NCBI GenBank assembly: GCA_902490055.1
Contig: CABUCP010000156.1
Coordinates: forward strand, 1-7,303
Origin: an uncultured Klebsiella sp.
Lineage (GTDB): Bacteria > Pseudomonadota > Gammaproteobacteria > Enterobacterales > Enterobacteriaceae
Direction: 5' to 3'
DNA: 7,303 bases
In this document: one piece after another, positions 1 through 7,303 of the stretch
Position numbering within the stretch: position 1 is the first letter of the stretch
Layout of the letters: the number at the start of each line of letters is the position of its first letter
The notes under the pieces: model-generated
Told to the model about the DNA's origin: nothing
The model's input: the letters and a program-made list of their open reading frames with translations, nothing else
Databases searched by the model: none
Program-made: the position numbers and the translations under genes

Positions 1-11
1 TTTTTGTTTTT
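1..11 (+). other. T-rich tract at left edge, possible tail of an upstream terminator
   Basis: Ten of these eleven bases are T, broken by one G. In related enterobacteria a tRNA-Gly gene cluster reads toward queG from this side, so this could be the U-tract of that cluster's intrinsic terminator. The hairpin that would precede it lies outside the window, so this is inference only. Read in the queG direction the tract is A-rich and cannot itself end queG transcription. Confidence 0.3.
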
Positions 12-28
12 ATTCACAGCCTGTGAAT
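12..28. repeat. Perfect 8-base inverted repeat with 1-base centre
   Basis: ATTCACAG, one C, then CTGTGAAT form a perfect palindrome ending three bases before the queG stop codon. As RNA it would fold as a 7-bp stem with a 3-base loop. Its stem is AT-rich. On the queG strand it is followed by an A-rich run and on the other strand by mixed sequence, so it does not fit a standard intrinsic terminator in either direction. It could stabilise the queG 3' end or bind a protein; nothing here decides between these. Confidence 0.8.
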
Positions 29-31
29 GAA

Positions 32-1169
32 TTAGGCATCGCGTGGTAACCCTTTCTCGACCACTCTGACCAGCCGTAGTTTCTTCGGCAACTGGACCTC
101 GACGACGTTAGCATTTCGCTTCTCGATTTGCTGCGCAACCGCCCATTCAATGTGCTCATCGAGAAGTGGGTGCTCACCTCGGCGGCTTTCCAGCGCCGTC
201 AGGTTGGCCTCATTCCAGGGGGCGTTGCCAAGTGCGACGGCGATATTTCGCAGCCAGCGCAAATGACCGATACGGCGAATCGCCGAACCTTCCGTGACTT
301 TCAGAAACCAGGCTTCGCTCCAGGCAAACAGTTCAATCAACTGCGGCGCATGCAGCGCCTTGCGTGGGCTGAAGTCCTCTTCGTCGGTGAGCTGCGAGAA
401 ACGGTTCCACGGGCAGATGAGCTGGCAATCGTCACAGCCGTAGATGCGGTTGCCGATAAGCGGGCGAAACTCTTCCGGGATCGCGCCTTCCAACTCAATG
501 GTCAGATAGGAGATGCAACGCCGGGCGTCAACGGTATAGGGCTCGACGATGGCGCCGGTGGGGCAGATGGTCATGCAGGCGACGCAGCGCCCACACTCCT
601 CGGCAACTGGCCGATCGATAGGGAGGGGAAGATCGATAAGCAACTCGCCGAGAAAGAAGAACGATCCGGCGTCGCGACTTAAGATTAGTGAGTGCTTACC
701 TGTCCAGCCAAGACCCGCTTTTTCTGCAATGGGCCGCTCCAGAATAGGCGCGGAATCGACAAACGGTCTAAAATTGAGCGAAGCACACTGTTCCTGGATC
801 ATCTCACCCAGTTTTTTCAGTCGGTTACGTAGCAGCTTATGATAATCACGTCCGAGGGCATAACGGCTGACGTAACCCAGAGTGGGATCTTTCAGGGTGC
901 TGGCGAAAGCAGCATTGGCGGGCAGATAGTTCATACGCACGCTGATCACGCGTAGCGTACCGGGCAGGAGTTCATGCGGACGGGCGCGCATCATGCCGTG
1001 GCGGGCCATCCATTCCATTTCGCCATGGTATTGTTTATCCAGCCATGCCTGTAATTTAGGCTCGCTGGCGCTGAGATCGGTATCGGTGATACCGACCTGC
1101 TGGAACCCAAGCTCTGTGCCCCATTGTTTGATTTGCTGCGCTAACTGATTGAGATCGAGGGGCTGTGAC

Positions 1170-1171
<2 letters not shown>
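32..1171 (-). CDS. queG: Epoxyqueuosine reductase QueG
   Basis: This gene encodes the cobalamin-dependent iron-sulfur enzyme that reduces epoxyqueuosine to queuosine at position 34 of tRNAs with GUN anticodons (Asp, Asn, His, Tyr), the last step of the pathway, in the cytoplasm. The 379-residue product equals the usual E. coli length. It shows the ferredoxin-like cluster cysteines C193, C196, C199, C203 (CGRCVACMTICP) and C219, C246, C249, C253 (CDDCQLICP), enough for two [4Fe-4S] clusters. D139 in FVDSAPILER is the likely active-site acid of the family. I chose the ATG at 1171 (MSQPLDLNQL) because it matches the family N-terminus. An in-frame ATG at 1216 would add 15 hydrophobic residues and lies upstream of the candidate promoter at 1203-1211. 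The gene diverges from nnr and their start codons overlap by two bases. The ribosome binding site is weak. Confidence 0.97.
1157..1162 (+). promoter_or_regulatory. Ribosome binding site of nnr
   Basis: GAGGGG lies 7 bases before the ATG at 1170 and 10 before the next ATG at 1173. It supports 1170 or 1173 as the nnr start over the in-frame TTG at 1149, which lies upstream of it, and over the ATG at 1185, which is too far. The site is inside the queG coding region, opposite codons 4-5. Confidence 0.7.
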
Positions 1172-3150
<1,979 letters not shown>

Positions 3151-3153
3151 CCT

Positions 3154-3159
3154 AAAGGA
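3154..3159 (+). promoter_or_regulatory. Ribosome binding site of amiB
   Basis: AAAGGA ends 7 bases before the amiB ATG at 3167 and lies in the 16-base gap after the tsaE stop codon, so amiB can recruit ribosomes on its own. Confidence 0.7.
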
Positions 3160-3166
3160 TGACGGG

Positions 3167-4519
3167 ATGAAGTATCGCATAACCAGTTGGCTGGCCGCCG
3201 CTCTGATGCTGTTCGGCACTCAGGCATCCGCGGCAAGTTTATCCGATATCCAGGTCTCGAACGGCGATCGGCAGGCTCGTATAACCTTAAGTTTTGTCGG
3301 CGATCCCGAATATTCGTTCACTCCGCAAGGGAAGCGAGTGGTGGCGTTGGATATCAAACAAACCGGCGTGCTTCAGGGGCTACCACTGCAGTTTAGCGGT
3401 AATAATCTGGTCAAAAGCATCCGCTCAGGCTCGCCGCAGGATACGCAATCGCTGCGTTTGCTGGTCGATCTGACCGAAGACGGCAAAACGCGGGCGGTGA
3501 AGCAGCAAAACGGCGCCAGCTATACCGTGGTCTTCACCATTAATGCCGATACACCGCCGCCGCCTCCTCCACCGCCAGTGGTAGCGAAACGAGTTGAAGC
3601 GCCGGTAGTCGCGCCGCGCCCGAGCACGCCGCCGCGCAACCCGTTTAAAACCTCCGGGAGTGACAGAACCACGGTGGTGACCAGCAGTCAGCCAGCGATG
3701 ACTAACAACCAAACCGTCAGCCGTCCGGCGACGCGTGCCGTCTCTTCGGGCGACAAAATTATTATTGCCATTGATGCCGGCCACGGTGGCCAGGATCCCG
3801 GCGCGATCGGCCCGAACGGTACCAAAGAGAAGAACGTCACTATTGCTATCGCCCATAAGCTGCGGGCGTTGCTGAACGACGATCCGCAATTTAAACCGGT
3901 GCTGACGCGTAATGGCGATTACTTTATTTCGGTGATGGGCCGTTCGGACGTGGCGCGGAAACAAAACGCCAATTTCCTGGTCTCTATTCATGCCGATGCG
4001 GCCCCTAACCGCGACGCGACCGGCGCATCGGTATGGGTGCTTTCAAACCGCCGCGCGAACAGCGAGATGGCCGGCTGGCTTGAACAGCACGAGAAACAAT
4101 CCGAGCTGCTGGGCGGGGCGGGCGACGTGCTGGCGAATAGCCAATCGGATCCTTATTTGAGCCAGGCGGTGCTGGATTTACAATTCGGCCATTCCCAGCG
4201 CGTCGGTTATGATGTGGCGACGGATGTACTAAGCCAGCTACAGCGGGTTGGTAGTCTGCATAAACGTCGTCCGGAACACGCCAGTCTTGGCGTTCTGCGT
4301 TCGCCGGATATCCCGTCGATCCTCGTAGAAACCGGTTTTATCAGTAACAACGGCGAAGAGCGTCTGCTGGGTAGCGATGATTACCAACAGCAGATTGCAG
4401 AGGCGATTTATAAAGGGTTGCGTAACTATTATATGCAGCACCCGCTGCAATCCGCGCCGCGCGGCGAGGTTGCGCAAACCGCCAGCGCCAGTTCGCCCGG
4501 CGGGTCGTTGATTAACTAA
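3167..4519 (+). CDS. amiB: N-acetylmuramoyl-L-alanine amidase AmiB
   Basis: AmiB is a periplasmic zinc amidase that cuts the bond between N-acetylmuramic acid and L-alanine in septal peptidoglycan, allowing daughter cells to separate. In E. coli it is activated by EnvC under FtsEX control. The 450-residue product begins with a signal peptide: positive charges at K2 and R4, a hydrophobic core at 8-17 and a likely cut after ASA at residue 22. An AMIN domain (about 24-127), which targets the septum, is followed by a linker that opens with eight prolines (130-137). The Amidase_3 domain starts near 197, with zinc ligands H206 (DAGHGG), E221 and H275 (SIHADA) and catalytic E388 (LVETGF). The segment of about 295-350 between these motifs corresponds to the autoinhibitory helix insertion of EnvC-activated amidases. 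No LysM domain is present. The gene is translated from its own ribosome binding site, and its stop codon overlaps that of mutL. Confidence 0.96.
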   Translation: MKYRITSWLAAALMLFGTQASAASLSDIQVSNGDRQARITLSFVGDPEYSFTPQGKRVVALDIKQTGVLQGLPLQFSGNNLVKSIRSGSPQDTQSLRLLVDLTEDGKTRAVKQQNGASYTVVFTINADTPPPPPPPPVVAKRVEAPVVAPRPSTPPRNPFKTSGSDRTTVVTSSQPAMTNNQTVSRPATRAVSSGDKIIIAIDAGHGGQDPGAIGPNGTKEKNVTIAIAHKLRALLNDDPQFKPVLTRNGDYFISVMGRSDVARKQNANFLVSIHADAAPNRDATGASVWVLSNRRANSEMAGWLEQHEKQSELLGGAGDVLANSQSDPYLSQAVLDLQFGHSQRVGYDVATDVLSQLQRVGSLHKRRPEHASLGVLRSPDIPSILVETGFISNNGEERLLGSDDYQQQIAEAIYKGLRNYYMQHPLQSAPRGEVAQTASASSPGGSLIN

Positions 4520-4523
4520 GGAG
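4518..4523 (+). promoter_or_regulatory. Ribosome binding site of mutL
   Basis: AAGGAG is a strong Shine-Dalgarno match 6 bases before the mutL ATG at 4530. Its first two bases are the last two of the amiB TAA stop, so termination of amiB and initiation of mutL occur on the same few bases. Confidence 0.8.
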
Positions 4524-4529
4524 AAGGTC

Positions 4530-6398
4530 ATGCCGATTCAGGTTCTACCGCCGCAGCTCGCTAACCAGATTGCCGCCGGCGAGGTGGTGGAACGTCCGGC
4601 GTCGGTGGTCAAAGAGCTGGTGGAAAACAGCCTTGATGCCGGCGCGACCCGTATCGACATTGATATCGAACGCGGCGGCGCGAAGCTTATCCGGATCCGC
4701 GATAACGGCTGCGGGATCAAAAAAGACGAGCTGGCCCTGGCGCTGGCCCGTCACGCCACCAGTAAAATCGCCTCGCTGGACGACCTTGAGGCGATCATCA
4801 GCCTTGGTTTTCGCGGCGAAGCGCTGGCCAGTATCAGTTCCGTCGCCCGCCTGACGCTGACGTCGCGCACCGCGGAGCAGCAGGAGGCTTGGCAGGCCTA
4901 TGCCGAAGGGCGCGACCAGGCGGTGACCGTGAAACCGGCGGCGCACCCGATCGGCACTACGCTGGAAGTGTTGGATCTGTTCTACAACACCCCCGCGCGG
5001 CGCAAGTTCATGCGCACGGAAAAAACTGAGTTTAATCATATTGATGAAATCGTCCGCCGTATCGCGCTGGCGCGTTTCGATGTCACGATTAATCTCAGCC
5101 ATAACGGCAAGATGATGCGCCAGTATCGCGCGGTAGCGGAAGGCGGCCCGCGCGAGCGCCGTCTGGGCTCAATTTGCGGCGCGGCGTTTTTGGACCATGC
5201 GCTGGCAATCGAATGGCAGCATGGCGATTTGACGCTGCGCGGCTGGGTTGCCGATCCCTTGCACACCAACCCGACGCTGGCGGAAATTCAGTACTGTTAC
5301 GTCAATGGGCGTATGATGCGCGACCGGTTGATTAATCATGCCATCCGCCAGGCCTGCGAAGATAAGCTGGGCGCCGACCAGCAGCCGGCATTTGTGCTGT
5401 ATCTGGAAATCGACCCGCATCAGGTCGATGTCAACGTTCATCCGGCGAAGCACGAGGTCCGTTTCCATCAATCGCGGCTGGTCCACGATTTTATCTACCA
5501 GGGCGTGCTGAGCGTACTGCAACAGCAGCTCGAGGCGCCGTTGGCGGAAGAAGACGAAGCTCCAGCGCCGCGTCAGGTGCCGGAAAACCGGGTCGCGGCG
5601 GGCGGTAACCATTTCGCTCGCCCGTCGCCGGCCCGTGAGCCGGAGTCCCCTGGTTATGAGACCCGCGCGCCGCGCGAACCCGTCGCTTCCGGCAGCGGCT
5701 ATAGCGCAGGCGGCGCCAGTTGGCCCCATGCGCAGCCGGGCTACCAAAAACAGCAGGGGGCGCTTTACCGTCAACTGCTGCAAACCCCGGCGGCGGAAAA
5801 ACAATCCGTTGCGCCGGCGTCTGCGGAAAGCCTGGCAGCCCACAGCCAAAGCTTTGGCCGGGTGCTGACTATTATCGGCGGTGATTGCGCCTTGCTCGAA
5901 CGCGGCGGCACATTAGCATTGCTGGCGCTGCCAGTGGCGGAGCGCTGGCTGCGTCAGGCGCAGCTCACGCCGGGCGCGGAAGCGGTTTGCGCCCAGCCGC
6001 TGCTGATCCCGTTACGTCTTAAAGTGAGTGAAGCTGAACGCAAAGCGCTGGAAAAAGCGCAGCCGGCACTGAGGGAGTTAGGCATTGATTTACAGGCCGA
6101 TGCCCAGCACGTGACGGTCCGCGCGGTGCCTTTACCCTTAAGACAACAAAATTTACAAATCTTGATTCCTGAACTGATAGGCTACCTGGCGCAGCTAACG
6201 GCATTTGACGTTGGCGACATCGCCCAATGGATGGCGCGTAACCTGGCGAGCGAGCACGCGCAGTGGAGCATGGCGCAGGCGATTTCCGTGTTGGCGGATG
6301 TCGAGCGTTTATGCCCGCAGCTGATTAAAGCGCCGCCGGGTGGTCTGTTACAACCTGTTGATTTACATACGGCGATGACAGCCCTGAAAGATGAGTGA
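4530..6398 (+). CDS. mutL: DNA mismatch repair protein MutL
   Basis: MutL is the ATP-driven matchmaker of methyl-directed mismatch repair. It joins MutS at the mismatch to MutH, the nicking enzyme, and UvrD helicase. The 622-residue product is slightly longer than E. coli MutL (615), the difference lying in the central linker. The N-terminal GHKL ATPase shows E29 (catalytic base) and N33 in [12 protein letters not shown]58 and G60 in DNGCG, and GFRGEAL at 93-99. K307 sits in [12 protein letters not shown]. The linker (about 335-435) is rich in Pro, Ala and Glu. The C-terminal dimerisation domain carries QPLLIP at 489-494, which matches the beta-clamp binding motif. The DQHAxxE endonuclease motif of other MutL families is absent, as expected where MutH does the nicking. 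The last 8 bases overlap miaA. Confidence 0.98.
   Translation: MPIQVLPPQLANQIAAGEVVERPASVVKELVENSLDAGATRIDIDIERGGAKLIRIRDNGCGIKKDELALALARHATSKIASLDDLEAIISLGFRGEALASISSVARLTLTSRTAEQQEAWQAYAEGRDQAVTVKPAAHPIGTTLEVLDLFYNTPARRKFMRTEKTEFNHIDEIVRRIALARFDVTINLSHNGKMMRQYRAVAEGGPRERRLGSICGAAFLDHALAIEWQHGDLTLRGWVADPLHTNPTLAEIQYCYVNGRMMRDRLINHAIRQACEDKLGADQQPAFVLYLEIDPHQVDVNVHPAKHEVRFHQSRLVHDFIYQGVLSVLQQQLEAPLAEEDEAPAPRQVPENRVAAGGNHFARPSPAREPESPGYETRAPREPVASGSGYSAGGASWPHAQPGYQKQQGALYRQLLQTPAAEKQSVAPASAESLAAHSQSFGRVLTIIGGDCALLERGGTLALLALPVAERWLRQAQLTPGAEAVCAQPLLIPLRLKVSEAERKALEKAQPALRELGIDLQADAQHVTVRAVPLPLRQQNLQILIPELIGYLAQLTAFDVGDIAQWMARNLASEHAQWSMAQAISVLADVERLCPQLIKAPPGGLLQPVDLHTAMTALKDE
4616..4623 (+). 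other. Chi site
   Basis: This is a second exact GCTGGTGG octamer on the same strand, encoding part of E29-L30-V31-E32 in the MutL ATPase motif. I saw no Chi in the opposite orientation in the window. Confidence 0.75.
4730..4747 (+). repeat. Three tandem 6-base units in mutL, middle one altered
   Basis: The bases are GCTGGC, CCTGGC, GCTGGC and encode most of a Leu-Ala-Leu-Ala-Leu-Ala stretch at residues 68-73 of MutL, between the DNGCG and ATSKI motifs of the ATP site. The same place in Salmonella and E. coli mutL carries three perfect GCTGGC units, where gain or loss of one unit gives reversible mutator alleles. Here the first base of the middle unit is C instead of G, so the array is imperfect. 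Confidence 0.9.
6131..6159 (+). promoter_or_regulatory. Candidate internal sigma70 promoter for miaA
   Basis: TTTACC (6131-6136) and TACAAA (6154-6159) each match the -35 and -10 consensus in four of six bases and are 17 bases apart. They lie in an AT-rich patch of about 45 bases within otherwise GC-rich mutL, roughly 230 bases before the miaA start. In E. coli miaA is known to have promoters inside mutL, which supports the location, but I cannot match this pair to a mapped start. The underlying protein segment is strongly conserved, so the AT-richness could simply be coding. Confidence 0.3.
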
Positions 6399-7303
6399 TG
6401 TAACTGAGGCGAGCCTGCCTAAGGCATTTTTTTTAATGGGGCCGACGGCCTCCGGCAAAACGGCATTAGCGATCGCCTTGCGTAAAGTTTTGCCCGTAGA
6501 GTTGATTAGCGTTGATTCCGCCCTCATCTATCGAGGAATGGATATCGGCACGGCCAAACCCGATGCCGCGGAGCTTAGCGCTGCGCCCCATCGGTTGCTG
6601 GATATTCTCGATCCGGCAGAGTCGTATTCAGCGGCGGATTTTCGCCGCGACGCGTTGGCAGAAATGGCGGATATCGTCGCTGCCGGGCGCATTCCGCTGC
6701 TGGTCGGCGGAACAATGTTATATTTCAAAGCGTTGCTGGAAGGGTTATCGCCGCTGCCTTCGGCGGATCCCGCAGTCAGGGCCAGAATTGAGCAACAAGC
6801 AGCAGAGCAGGGGTGGCACGCATTGCACCGGCAGTTACAGGAGATCGATCCCGTTGCCGCCGCGCGTATTCATCCAAATGATCCGCAAAGACTTTCCCGA
6901 GCACTGGAAGTTTTTTTCATTTCGGGTAAAACTTTAACGGAACTGACGCAAACGTCAGGAGAGGCTCTGCCGTATCAGGTGCATCAGTTCGCCATCGCCC
7001 CGGCGAGCCGTGAACTGCTACATCAACGCATTGAGCAGCGTTTTCATCAGATGTTGGCTTCAGGTTTTGAAGCAGAAGTGCGGGCGCTATTTGCCCGAGG
7101 AGATTTGCATACGGATATGCCTTCCATTCGTTGTGTTGGATACCGCCAGATGTGGTCATACCTTGAAGGCGAGGTCCCGTACGATGAAATGGTTTATCGA
7201 GGTGTTTGCGCCACGAGACAGTTAGCCAAACGTCAGGTCACCTGGCTGCGCGGTTGGGAAGATGTTCACTGGTTAGACAGTGAGCAACCTGAACAAGCGC
7301 TCA
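6391..7303 (+). CDS. miaA: tRNA dimethylallyltransferase MiaA (3' end cut by window)
   Basis: MiaA transfers a dimethylallyl group from DMAPP to N6 of A37 in tRNAs that read codons starting with U, giving i6A, which MiaB then methylthiolates. The frame is open from the ATG at 6391 to the right edge: 304 codons plus one base, with about a dozen residues missing compared with the E. coli length of 316. The P-loop GPTASGKT is at 17-24, D42 in SVDSALIY is the expected catalytic base, and DIGTAKP (51-57), [15 protein letters not shown] and RCVGYRQMW are family hallmarks. The start overlaps the end of mutL by 8 bases and has only a weak ribosome binding site, so translation is probably coupled to mutL. 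A run of eight T covers codons 13-15. hfq is the expected next gene. Confidence 0.96.
   Translation, partial: MSDVTEASLPKAFFLMGPTASGKTALAIALRKVLPVELISVDSALIYRGMDIGTAKPDAAELSAAPHRLLDILDPAESYSAADFRRDALAEMADIVAAGRIPLLVGGTMLYFKALLEGLSPLPSADPAVRARIEQQAAEQGWHALHRQLQEIDPVAAARIHPNDPQRLSRALEVFFISGKTLTELTQTSGEALPYQVHQFAIAPASRELLHQRIEQRFHQMLASGFEAEVRALFARGDLHTDMPSIRCVGYRQMWSYLEGEVPYDEMVYRGVCATRQLAKRQVTWLRGWEDVHWLDSEQPEQAL
6427..6434 (+). repeat. T8 homopolymer near the start of miaA
   Basis: Eight consecutive T form codons TTT TTT TT(A), F13-F14-L15, just before the P-loop. It is the longest single-base run I see inside a gene in this window, and one-base slippage would truncate MiaA within its first few dozen residues. 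Confidence 0.9.

Noticed and set aside
1..28. Intrinsic terminator for queG
   Set aside because: On the queG strand the hairpin is followed by an A-rich run instead of a T run, so the standard terminator pattern is absent.
128..682. Plus-strand open frame of 184 codons inside queG
   Set aside because: It is antisense to the iron-sulfur domain of QueG, has no family resemblance and is best explained as a coding shadow.
1149..1169. Longer nnr starting at TTG 1149
   Set aside because: The GAGGGG ribosome binding site lies downstream of it, and the added residues do not match the family N-terminus.
3425..3991. Minus-strand open frame of 188 codons opposite amiB
   Set aside because: Its Arg-rich, low-complexity product mirrors the amiB linker and catalytic domain codons. 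It is a shadow of amiB.
4545..5102. Minus-strand open frame of 185 codons opposite the MutL ATPase region
   Set aside because: It has no domain or start signal, and the opposite strand is strongly constrained by MutL motifs.
5169..5849. Minus-strand open frame of 226 codons opposite mutL
   Set aside because: It is opposite a clearly conserved gene, is rich in Arg and Ala as expected from the complement of GC-rich codons, shows no recognisable domain and has no convincing ribosome binding site.
6512..6937. Plus-strand open frame of 141 codons within miaA in another frame
   Set aside because: The true frame from 6391 encodes MiaA without a break through this interval; this product is compositionally odd and unrelated to any family I know.
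7162..7195. CTTGAA resembling a sigma32 -35 box in miaA, possibly for hfq
   Set aside because: Heat-shock promoters for hfq do lie in miaA in E. coli, but no CCCCAT-like -10 follows at the right spacing here.

Overview
The window is a compact, GC-rich chromosomal stretch from a member of the Enterobacteriaceae. Every gene is a close full-length match, from memory, to its Escherichia coli counterpart, and the order queG | nnr-tsaE-amiB-mutL-miaA is the classic enterobacterial one. Some proteins, mainly the N-terminal domain of Nnr and the MutL linker, differ clearly from those of E. coli. That suggests a relative such as the Klebsiella/Raoultella/Enterobacter/Citrobacter group, but I cannot fix the genus from the sequence alone.

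Layout: positions 1-31 hold a T-rich tract and a 17-base inverted repeat just past the end of queG. In related genomes a tRNA-Gly cluster converges on queG here, so the T tract may be the tail of its terminator. queG runs leftward (1171 to 32). Its start codon overlaps the start codon of nnr by two bases, so the two genes diverge with no intergenic DNA and each gene's control signals must lie inside the other. From 1170 to the right edge all genes read rightward and are packed as one unit: nnr and tsaE overlap by 8 bases, tsaE and amiB are 16 bases apart, amiB and mutL are 10 apart, and mutL and miaA overlap by 8. miaA is cut by the right edge after 304 codons; hfq would be expected next, outside the window.

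The genes are housekeeping and functionally mixed. Three act on the tRNA anticodon loop: queG (last step of queuosine at position 34), tsaE (t6A at position 37) and miaA (i6A at position 37). nnr repairs hydrated NAD(P)H, amiB cleaves septal peptidoglycan during division, and mutL couples mismatch recognition to repair. All reading frames look intact. I see no mobile element, CRISPR array, RNA gene or foreign island, and I do not see a previously undescribed system.

The points most worth a second look are regulatory or mutational: the CATG start-codon overlap with an extended -10 for queG written into nnr codons, the hexamer repeat in mutL with an interrupted middle unit, the T8 tract near the start of miaA, and an AT-rich candidate promoter for miaA near the end of mutL.
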